In this document: in pieces, positions 16,402 through 23,349 of the stretch
How the letters are laid out: every line of letters starts with the position of its first letter
How positions within the stretch are numbered: the stretch's first letter is position 1
From: Pseudomonadota bacterium
GTDB taxonomy: Bacteria; Pseudomonadota; Alphaproteobacteria; Sphingomonadales; Sphingomonadaceae
Reading direction: 5' to 3'
Length of the DNA stretch: 64,000 nt
NCBI GenBank assembly: GCA_023424095.1
Contig: JAFAEG010000027.1
Location: 30,544 to 94,543 of the forward strand
Translations under genes and position numbers: made by a program
The notes under the pieces: generated by a model
Told to the model about the DNA's origin: nothing
The model's database searches: none
What the model saw: only the letters and a program-made list of their open reading frames with translations

Positions 16402-16954
16402 GCGCGACGTCGCTCATGAAGCGGGCATCGTCATTGGCGGACAGCCATTTCGCCTCGGCCGCAATCGCGCCGAGCATGTCTGCCAGATCGTCCGTCTCCG
16501 CCTTGGCATAATTGCCCAGCACATATTTGGTCACCCGGTCCTTGTGGCCGGGATGGCCGATGCCGATCCGCACCCGGCGGAAATCGGGGCCGATATGGGC
16601 GTCCATGGACCTGAGGCCATTGTGACCGGCCGTGCCGCCGCCGGTCTTCACCTTCACCTTGAACGGGGCGAGATCGAGCTCGTCGTGAAAGGCCGTGACC
16701 CTGTCCGGCTCGAGCTTGAAGAAATCCATCGCCGCGCGCACCGCCCGGCCGCTGTCGTTCATGAAGGTTGCGGGCTTCAGCAACAGGATGCGCTGCGAGC
16801 CGACCCGGCCGGCCTGGGCCCAGCCGTGGAAGGTCTTCTTCGGCGGATCGAAATTGTGCACTTCGGCGATGGCGTCGATCGCCATGAAGCCGACATTGTG
16901 CCGGTGCATCACATATTGCGCGCCCGGATTGCCGAGGCCGACCCAGATTTGCAC
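16385..16954 (-). CDS. pth: Peptidyl-tRNA hydrolase
   Basis: 189 residues from GTG 16954, the usual length. It begins Q-I-W-V-G-L-G-N-P-G, with the catalytic His in H-R-H-N-V-G-F, the substrate-binding Asn in F-M-N-D-S-G and the catalytic Asp in F-H-D-E-L-D-L. The enzyme recycles tRNA from dropped-off peptidyl-tRNA. GTG was preferred over the ATGs at 17059 and 17095 because GGAGG lies 7-8 bases upstream and the preceding 35 residues do not belong to the Pth fold. It follows rplY, the conserved ctc-pth order. Confidence 0.93.
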   Translation of the reverse strand: MQIWVGLGNPGAQYVMHRHNVGFMAIDAIAEVHNFDPPKKTFHGWAQAGRVGSQRILLLKPATFMNDSGRAVRAAMDFFKLEPDRVTAFHDELDLAPFKVKVKTGGGTAGHNGLRSMDAHIGPDFRRVRIGIGHPGHKDRVTKYVLGNYAKAETDDLADMLGAIAAEAKWLSANDDARFMSDVALRLQG

Positions 16955-17085
16955 CGCATCGTCCTCCGCGAAACTGCCTTCTTCGCCCCCTTGGCCAAGC
17001 AGGTCGATCGGCTTCGGCCGGAAGAGCGAGCCGAGCCAGGAGAATGGGGAGCGGGACATGATCCCGTCATTGGGAGAAGCGAAGC

Positions 17086-17130
17086 GGCGAAGCAATCCAT
17101 CCGTGCCTGGGCAGGGAGGATTGCTTCGCC
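17086..17130. repeat. Extragenic inverted repeat between rplY and pth
   Basis: GGCGAAGCAATCC at 17086-17098 pairs perfectly with GGATTGCTTCGCC at 17118-17130 (13 bp, 19-base loop). It lies in the rplY-pth gap and could be a processing or partial termination signal as well as an extragenic palindrome. Confidence 0.7.
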
Positions 17131-17160
17131 GTCATCTCGCGACAATCACGCGCGAAGGGC

Positions 17161-17802
17161 TCAGCCCTCGGACGGAGCCTCGGCTTCGCCTTCGCCCTCG
17201 GCGCCAGCCTCGGCGGCGGCCGATTCACGCACCACCGTCGGCGGGGCGATCGTGGCGATGGTGAAGTCGCGGTCGGTGATCGCGGATTCGCTGCCCTTGG
17301 GCAGCTTGACCGCGCTGATGTGGATCGAATCGCCGATCTCGGTGCCCGACAGGTCGATCACGATGTCGTCCGGAATCTCGGCCGCGTCGCAGACCAGTTC
17401 CAGATCGTGGCGAACGATGTTGAGCACGCCGCCGCGCTTCAGGCCCGGCGACTTCTCTTCATTGTCGAAGCGCACGGGAACGCTGACGTTCACCTTGCTG
17501 TGCTCGCCAATGCGCAGGAAATCGACATGCATCGGCCGGTCGGTGACCGGGTGGAACTGCACGTCCTTCGGCAGGGTCCGAATGGCCTTGCCGCCGGGAA
17601 CGTCGATCATCACGACCGAGTTCATGAAGTGGCCGGTCTTCAACTGGCGAACCAGGATCTTCTCTTCGAGATGGATCGAGGTGGGCTCTTCATTGGCGCC
17701 GTAAATGACGGCGGGGACGCGGCCTTCGCGGCGCAGGTAACGGGAGGCTCCCTTGCCAGCCCGATCGCGCGCCTCGGCCGACAGCGTAAGCTGCTCGCTC
17801 AT
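17161..17802 (-). CDS. rplY: 50S ribosomal protein L25, long Ctc/TL5 form
   Basis: 213 residues: an N-terminal 5S-rRNA-binding L25 domain (R-x-x-x-G-K-G-A-S-R-Y-L-R-R-E-G, then P-A-V-I-Y-G near residue 33) and the C-terminal beta domain of the Ctc/TL5 form, ending in a Glu/Ala-rich tail. ATG 17802 was chosen because GGAG is 8 bases upstream; the ATG at 17808 is only 2 bases from it. The gene sits directly upstream of pth, as in many bacteria. Confidence 0.95.
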   Translation of the reverse strand: MSEQLTLSAEARDRAGKGASRYLRREGRVPAVIYGANEEPTSIHLEEKILVRQLKTGHFMNSVVMIDVPGGKAIRTLPKDVQFHPVTDRPMHVDFLRIGEHSKVNVSVPVRFDNEEKSPGLKRGGVLNIVRHDLELVCDAAEIPDDIVIDLSGTEIGDSIHISAVKLPKGSESAITDRDFTIATIAPPTVVRESAAAEAGAEGEGEAEAPSEG

Positions 17803-17911
17803 ATGCATGTCTCCAAAACTTGGGGTTTCATAACCCGCTCACGCCTCCAGGGATGACCATGAACGGGAAGGGCGCGCCTATAGGCGAGCGGCGCGCACAA
17901 AGCAACTATCG

Positions 17912-17998
17912 CCCCTCTCCCTGCCAGGGAGAGGGTGCCGAGCGTGAGCGGGGCGGGTGAGGGTCATTCCTTTTCTGAAAGACCCTCACCCTTCCACC
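17912..17998. repeat. Composite extragenic palindrome (CCCTCTCCC family)
   Basis: Two nested hairpins: CCCTCTCCCTGCC-AGGGAGAGGGT at 17913-17936, then GGGTGAGGGTC 17955-17965 with GACCCTCACCC 17981-17991. A longer copy of the same architecture is at 59578-59710. It lies between rplY and the first TraB/GumN gene and probably separates their transcripts. Confidence 0.85.
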
Positions 17999-18005
17999 GC
18001 CACCG

Positions 18006-18971
18006 TTACGGCGTCAGGTTCGGCACGCGCTCGGAGGCGATGTTCCGCTGGCGCAGGAAGGTCTGCACGCTGTCGGGGCCGACCAAATGGCCCGCGCCGA
18101 CCGCCATGAAGACCACGCCCGGCCGGTCCAGCCGCTCGTCGATCCATTCCGCCCAGGCGCGGTTGCGATTCTCCAGCAAGGCGCGGCGGAGCGCCGGATT
18201 TGTGGCCAGCCCTTCGTTCATCACCTGCTCGAGTGCTTCGGCGTCGCCGGCATTCCAGACTTCCAGCATGCGCGCCAGAATGGTGTTCATCTCGTCCAGC
18301 TTGTCGAGCGACTCCTTCAGCTGGGCGATCTGCGCCTCGCGCGGCATCTCGTCGAAGATGCGGATCTGGCTTTCCAGGGTCTCGACCGCGCCGAAGGTCA
18401 TGTTGCGTCCTTCGGCGGCGCGCATCAGCACCGCTTCGGCACCATTGTCGCCGGTCATGCCCAGCCGCTGCGCGACGACGGCGCTCAACGACATGCTGAC
18501 GAACCACGGCTCGAACATGTCGAACGTTCCGGGTGCCGCGCCGAGTGTGGCCAGCGCCTCGTTCAGGATGCGGTTCTGGTCGGCGCTCAGCACGTCGGAA
18601 ATCTTCCGCCGCTGGCCGTCGATCGCATATTGCATGATCAGCGGCTGCATCTGCGCCGTCATCTGCTGATCGCCGCCGCGCATATCGATTTCGGTGACCA
18701 GTTCCTGCGCCTGGTCAAAGGCCACGCGGACCTCATCGTTGAACCAATCCGTCTTGCCGTCCAGCAAGTGAAACGTGCCGAACAGGTAAATCGTCGTATC
18801 CTCGTCGCGGACCACCCACATCGCCGGATCGGCGTCGGGAAGCGGTGCCTGGGCGGATGCGTTGGTGGCGACTTCATTGGCCGTGGCGGCATTGATCTGC
18901 TCATTGGCGGCCCCGCCTGCACAGCCGGCGAGCGCGAGCGCGCCGAGCCATGCGATTGTCTTGAACTTCAT
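18006..18971 (-). CDS. TraB/GumN family lipoprotein, copy 1
   Basis: 321 residues. A lipobox (A-L-A-G-C, Cys 16) and an Asn/Ala linker precede a TraB/GumN domain. The first family motif G-T-F-H-L-L-D-G and the late G-A-G-H-L-V-G-P-D-S-V-Q can be read, with conserved Glu/Asp between. TraB-fold proteins are thought to be metal-dependent peptidases (Tiki/TraB clan); bacterial GumN-like members are uncharacterised. Start 18971 has AAGGAG about 10 bases upstream; ATG 18980 is too close to it. It is 26 bp behind copy 2 on the same strand. Confidence 0.87.
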   Translation of the reverse strand: MKFKTIAWLGALALAGCAGGAANEQINAATANEVATNASAQAPLPDADPAMWVVRDEDTTIYLFGTFHLLDGKTDWFNDEVRVAFDQAQELVTEIDMRGGDQQMTAQMQPLIMQYAIDGQRRKISDVLSADQNRILNEALATLGAAPGTFDMFEPWFVSMSLSAVVAQRLGMTGDNGAEAVLMRAAEGRNMTFGAVETLESQIRIFDEMPREAQIAQLKESLDKLDEMNTILARMLEVWNAGDAEALEQVMNEGLATNPALRRALLENRNRAWAEWIDERLDRPGVVFMAVGAGHLVGPDSVQTFLRQRNIASERVPNLTP

Positions 18972-18997
18972 TTTGGTCATGCTCCTTATGTGGGGGC

Positions 18998-20008
18998 TCA
19001 GCGTTGCCGGCAGCGGTCTTCGCCGCGGCTGCGGCACCAGGGGTAAGTGCGGACCACCGAAGCGGCGTGGGGCACGCGGGCCGACGCGATGCCGGCGCGG
19101 GTCAGATGCTCCTGCACGCTGCCGCGGCCGACCAGATGGCCAGCGCCGACGGCGACGAACACGGTGCCCGGCCGATCCAGCCGGTCATCGATCCACTGTG
19201 CCCAGCTCGCATTCCGGTTGGTGAACAGGATATCGTACACCTCGCGGTCGTCATTGCCCGATTGCTGCATGGTGATCGCGGCGATCGCTTGCTCGTCGCC
19301 GCGTGCCCAGGCTTCCAGCATCGGCCGCAGCGTCCGCACCCCGGCTTCCGGATCGGCGATCATTTCCTTCAGGCCGCGCAATTGGGCCTCGGCCGGCATG
19401 CTGTCCATCATCCGGATCTGGAAATCGGACGTCTCCAGCTGGCCCTCGGCCATATTGCGCTCGCGGGCCGCGCGGCGAAGCACTGTTTCCGGCGCATTGC
19501 CGGCCTCGAGATTGAGCCGCTGGGCGGCGACCTGGAGGAGAGTCAGGTTCACGAACCAGGGTTCGAACCGGTCGAACGCGCCCTCCGGCACGCCCAGGCC
19601 GGACAGCATCCGGTTCAGCTTTTCATTCTCCTCGGCGGTCAGCTGGGAGGAAATGGTGCGGCCCTGCGGATCGACCGCATATTGCATCACCAGCGGCCCC
19701 ATGATCGCCTGTTGCTGCGCCGGGTCTTCCGGCATCAGCACTTCCAGCACCAATTCGCTCGATGCGTCGAAGGCGGTCTTCACCTCGTCATTGAACCAGG
19801 TCCGGCCGTCCAGCAGGTGGAAGGTGCCGAGCAGATAGATGGTCGTGTCCTCATCGCGCACCACCCACATCGCCGGATTTGCGTCGGGCAGAGCGGCGGC
19901 GCTGCTGGTCGCGGCCGGGGCGGCCGGGGCGGCCGGAGCGGCGGGCTGGGCCTGCAGCGGCGAGGCGAGCGAAGTGAAGGCCAGCAGGCCGGCCAGAAAG
20001 GTCTTCAT
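18998..20008 (-). CDS. TraB/GumN family protein, copy 2
   Basis: 336 residues with a normal signal peptide (to L-Q-A-Q) and an Ala/Pro linker instead of a lipobox. The mature protein opens P-A-M-W-V-V-R-D-E-D-T-T-I-Y-L, nearly the same as copy 1, with G-T-F-H-L-L-D-G and G-A-G-H-L-V-G-R. The last 15 residues are basic and Cys-containing, unlike copy 1. The close similarity and head-to-tail order point to local duplication. ATG 20008 was chosen at the signal peptide; the longer frame upstream overlaps the membrane-protein gene. Confidence 0.87.
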   Translation of the reverse strand: MKTFLAGLLAFTSLASPLQAQPAAPAAPAAPAATSSAAALPDANPAMWVVRDEDTTIYLLGTFHLLDGRTWFNDEVKTAFDASSELVLEVLMPEDPAQQQAIMGPLVMQYAVDPQGRTISSQLTAEENEKLNRMLSGLGVPEGAFDRFEPWFVNLTLLQVAAQRLNLEAGNAPETVLRRAARERNMAEGQLETSDFQIRMMDSMPAEAQLRGLKEMIADPEAGVRTLRPMLEAWARGDEQAIAAITMQQSGNDDREVYDILFTNRNASWAQWIDDRLDRPGTVFVAVGAGHLVGRGSVQEHLTRAGIASARVPHAASVVRTYPWCRSRGEDRCRQR

Positions 20009-20058
20009 CGAAAGATACTCCAGGAAACGGGAAATAAGGGGGTTGGGGCAGCAGGGCC

Positions 20059-20745
20059 TCAGCGATATTTCTTCCACATCCACACGCCGGCCATCACGAA
20101 GACCGTGGCGAAATAGAGAACGATCATGTCGGGCACCGGGGCGAAGCCGCCGCGCCAGGCGATCCACCAGAGCGGCGCGCCCATCATGAAGACGTTGATC
20201 CCCCACAGGGCGCCGTCCTTATAGGCCGCCATCTCCTGCTCATCGACCGCGGATCGGTGCCAGATGAAGGACAGGATCGGCAGGATGATGCCGATCAAGA
20301 CCAGCAGCACGATGGCGATTCCGGGCGGCAAGGGATCGTTGCTGATCAGGCCGTTCGCCAGATCGGGGCTGTCCTGGGCGGCCAGCATCAGCATCGCGAT
20401 CCCGAAGCCGAGCGCGCCGCACAGAGTGAGGATGGTGCGGTTCAGCCTTTCCTTGCGGGTCGGCGGCGCCTCGCCGGTCGGTGCCAATGCCAGCCGGTAC
20501 AGGAACCAGACGCAGGCCAAAGCGACCAGCACGACCAGGCCCAGAATTGCCCCGGACAGCAAGGTGAAGCCGCCATCCTCCAGGCTCGCATGGGTGAGGC
20601 CCGTGCCGACGCCGACCAGGAAGATGAGGACGAAGGCCAGCCCGGAAAGCTTCAGCACGCGCTTCACGCGCTGGGCGTTGTCGACATCGCCCTCGTCGAT
20701 TGGGTCACGCGGATCAGCCATTGCGGCCGCCATCGGTTTCGTCAT
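20059..20745 (-). CDS. Six-helix membrane protein linked to an XRE regulator
   Basis: About 228 residues with a charged N-terminal tail (D-P-R-D-P-I-D-E-G-D) and six predicted membrane helices; a final W-K-K-Y-R caps the last helix. ATG 20745 is preceded by GAGGA 8 bases upstream and overlaps the regulator gene by 32 bases; ATG 20721 is a shorter alternative. I do not recognise the family. Small XRE regulators of this type often control a neighbouring membrane protein (as in YozG/DUF2975-like pairs), which is the likely arrangement here. Confidence 0.75.
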   Translation of the reverse strand: MTKPMAAAMADPRDPIDEGDVDNAQRVKRVLKLSGLAFVLIFLVGVGTGLTHASLEDGGFTLLSGAILGLVVLVALACVWFLYRLALAPTGEAPPTRKERLNRTILTLCGALGFGIAMLMLAAQDSPDLANGLISNDPLPPGIAIVLLVLIGIILPILSFIWHRSAVDEQEMAAYKDGALWGINVFMMGAPLWWIAWRGGFAPVPDMIVLYFATVFVMAGVWMWKKYR

Positions 20746-20926
20746 CGAAAATATCCTCAATCTGCATGTCGAACAGGCGGCCGATCCGGAAGGCGAGGGG
20801 CAGAGACGGGTCGTATTTCCCCGTCTCGATCGCGTTCACGGCCTGCCGCGACACATCGAGGTGCGCGGCCAGCTCCGCCTGGCTCCAATTGCGTTCGGCG
20901 CGCAGCACCTTCAGCCGGTTCTTCAT
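20714..20926 (-). CDS. Small XRE-family (Cro/CI-type) transcriptional regulator
   Basis: About 70 residues from ATG 20926, giving the canonical M-K-N-R-L-K-V-L-R start; ATG 20950 would add eight residues. The helix-turn-helix reads W-S-Q-A-E-L-A-A-H-L-D-V-S-R-Q-A-V-N-A-I-E, followed by G-K-Y-D-P-S-L-P-L-A and D-I-F, the layout of minimal YozG-like repressors with no sensor domain. It lies between a tiny membrane protein and the six-helix membrane protein. It probably represses this operon through the TGTCA/TGACA sites at 21082-21168. Confidence 0.9.
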   Translation of the reverse strand: MKNRLKVLRAERNWSQAELAAHLDVSRQAVNAIETGKYDPSLPLAFRIGRLFDMQIEDIFDDETDGGRNG

Positions 20927-20954
20927 GGCATGATGGTCCAGCGCGACCATGATT

Positions 20955-21056
20955 TCAGGCCAGCAATGCGGCCGCGACCAGCGCCACGGCGCCCGCGACC
21001 ATCAGCAAGGCGATCAACAATCCCCATTCGTCCCCGCTCAGGCGATAGGCCTGCAT
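20955..21056 (-). CDS. 33-residue single-pass membrane protein
   Basis: From ATG 21056, preceded by GGAG at 21065-21068 with 8 bases spacing, the frame encodes M-Q-A-Y-R-L-S-G-D-E-W-G followed by a hydrophobic helix of about 20 residues, and stops at 20955, five bases before the first possible regulator start. An upstream ATG at 21074 would give 39 residues. The strong ribosome site, membrane helix and operon position support a real small gene although its size leaves room for chance. Function is unknown; a regulatory or accessory subunit of the six-helix protein is a guess. Confidence 0.6.
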   Translation of the reverse strand: MQAYRLSGDEWGLLIALLMVAGAVALVAAALLA

Positions 21057-21081
21057 GTCAAATTCTCCAGTCATCGTTGCG

Positions 21082-21168
21082 TGACATAATGTCAAGCGAC
21101 CATGACAAGATGGCGCGATGATTCGATGATGTCAAGCGACCATGACAAAAGGTCGGCGAACCATGACA
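21082..21168. promoter_or_regulatory. Operator array of TGTCA/TGACA half-sites
   Basis: Six half-sites lie in 87 bases: TGACA 21082, TGTCA 21090, TGACA 21103, TGTCA 21130, TGACA 21143 and TGACA 21164. The first pair forms the perfect palindrome TGACATAATGTCA. A 20-base unit, ATGTCAAGCGACCATGACAA, occurs exactly twice (21089-21108 and 21129-21148), 40 bases apart. The array sits just upstream of the 33-residue membrane protein and the XRE regulator, so autoregulation is likely. Confidence 0.7.
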
Positions 21169-21212
21169 TAGCTCGCCGTATATCATTGATATTACTTCAG
21201 AAAACTTCGAAG

Positions 21213-22136
21213 CTAATCGATCCGCCGGACTTCATAACCCTGCGCGGCGAGCATGGTCTGCACCGAATCGGGCCCGGCCAAATGCCCCGCGCCGACCGCG
21301 AACAGCACCGTCCCCGGCCGTTCCAGCCGGCGGACCAGCCATTCGGTCCAGTTGCGGTTCCGGTGGGTGAGCAGCGGATGGTACAATTCGGGCGACATCG
21401 TGCTCATTTCCGCCCCGATCGCCTCCACGTCGCCCGCTACCCAGGCATGGTCGGTCGACGGCGGCGGCGCTGCGTCCGGATCGCCCTCGGCCACCAATGA
21501 TTCCAGGAAGCGCCGCTGCGCGCCGATCGACATTCGGGCGAAGACGTTGATCTGGTCTTCCACCGTCTCCACGCCGCTGATCGGCTTCTTGCGCCGCCGG
21601 AAGTCCGCGCCCAGCACTTCCTCCGCGCCGCTCAGCGCGACTCCTTCCGGCCCGCCGGTCACGTCGGCGATCTGCATGCCGGTCAGCAGGAAGGCGACGG
21701 CCCAGGTGTGCAGACTGTCGAAATAGGCCATCGGCATGCCGGTTCCGGTCAGCACCGCCGCCAGCCGCGGCCGCGCCGCCGGGGAGACGCGCTCCAGGAT
21801 CGGGATCGACTTGCCCATGTCCATCGGCCCCAGAAACCGCGCCGGATCGCCCATCTCGCTGCTGGACGCTTCGGGCGTCTCCATCACCAGTTCGTCCGCC
21901 TCGGCGATCACCCGGTTCAGCGCCGCCGAGCGCCAGTTCAGGCTGGCCGGGAAGACGTGCACCGTCCCGAACAGATAGATTTTGGTGTCCTCGTCCTGCA
22001 GCAGCCAGATGGCGGGACGCGGCGCGGCTGAGGCCGGCGCGCTCGCGGGGGCTGCCGGCTGGCTGACCGCCGGAGCCGCAATCGCCAAGAAGGCGGCGGT
22101 GAACAGCCCGCCCAGCACTCGCTTCAAACCACGCAC
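21213..22136 (-). CDS. TraB/GumN family protein, copy 3 (diverged)
   Basis: About 307 residues. Signal peptide, then P-A-I-W-L-L-Q-D-E-D-T-K-I-Y-L-F-G-T-V-H and the late G-A-G-H-L-A-G-P-D-S-V-Q motif mark the TraB/GumN fold. It has V-H-V-F-P instead of F-H-L-L-D-G and so is more distant from copies 1 and 2. No ATG lies close to the signal peptide; one of three GTGs in a GTGCGT repeat (22148, 22142, 22136) is probably used, and 22136 was taken because GAGGT is upstream. It diverges from glyQ. Confidence 0.82.
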   Translation of the reverse strand: MRGLKRVLGGLFTAAFLAIAAPAVSQPAAPASAPASAAPRPAIWLLQDEDTKIYLFGTVHVFPASLNWRSAALNRVIAEADELVMETPEASSSEMGDPARFLGPMDMGKSIPILERVSPAARPRLAAVLTGTGMPMAYFDSLHTWAVAFLLTGMQIADVTGGPEGVALSGAEEVLGADFRRRKKPISGVETVEDQINVFARMSIGAQRRFLESLVAEGDPDAAPPPSTDHAWVAGDVEAIGAEMSTMSPELYHPLLTHRNRNWTEWLVRRLERPGTVLFAVGAGHLAGPDSVQTMLAAQGYEVRRID

Positions 22137-22233
22137 ACGCACACGCACACCTCGTCGCCGCTTTCCTTGACCGGTCTTGCCCCATCCGCCAAAGCGGCGC
22201 GACCCGAAATCTTCCCCCGCGACAGGGCTAATC

Positions 22234-23103
<870 letters not shown>

Positions 23104-23110
23104 TGATTGG

Positions 23111-23346
23111 TTCACGCGAAAGCGCGAAGGCGCGAAGGCAAGTGATTGCACGCGGAGGCGCGGAGAAGAAAAGGGAGGCGCGGAGGAATGCGTCCTCGGC
23201 GCGCAGCGCCCTTCAAATCGCCGACGTTTTTAAGGACGCTTCGCGTCAATGGAGCGCGCTTGCTCTCCGCGTCTCCCTTTTCTTCTCCGCGCCTCCGCGC
23301 GAACGATCTTCCTTCCTCCTTCGCGCCTTCGCGCCTTCGCGTGAAT
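23111..23346. repeat. Long composite inverted repeat between glyQ and glyS
   Basis: The outer arms TTCACGCGAA (23111-23120), continued by GCGCGAAGG units, are matched by CCTTCGCGCCTTCGCGTGAA ending at 23346. Inner arms rich in GCGGAGGCGCGGAGAAGAAAAGGGAG pair with CTCCCTTTTCTTCTCCGCGCCTCCGC. The RNA could fold into one long hairpin of over 200 nt. It has no stop in the glyS frame, so an apparent N-terminal extension of GlyS is only the translated repeat. Confidence 0.85.
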
Positions 23347-23349
23347 CCT

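Noticed and set aside
16955..17095. A longer form of Pth from ATG 17095 or 17059
   Set aside because: The GTG at 16954 has GGAGG at good spacing and gives the standard Pth N-terminus and length.
23146..23349. An N-terminal extension of 68 residues on GlyS
   Set aside because: It is the translated inverted repeat; GlyS homologues start at the M-S-D-F-L-L-E-L sequence.
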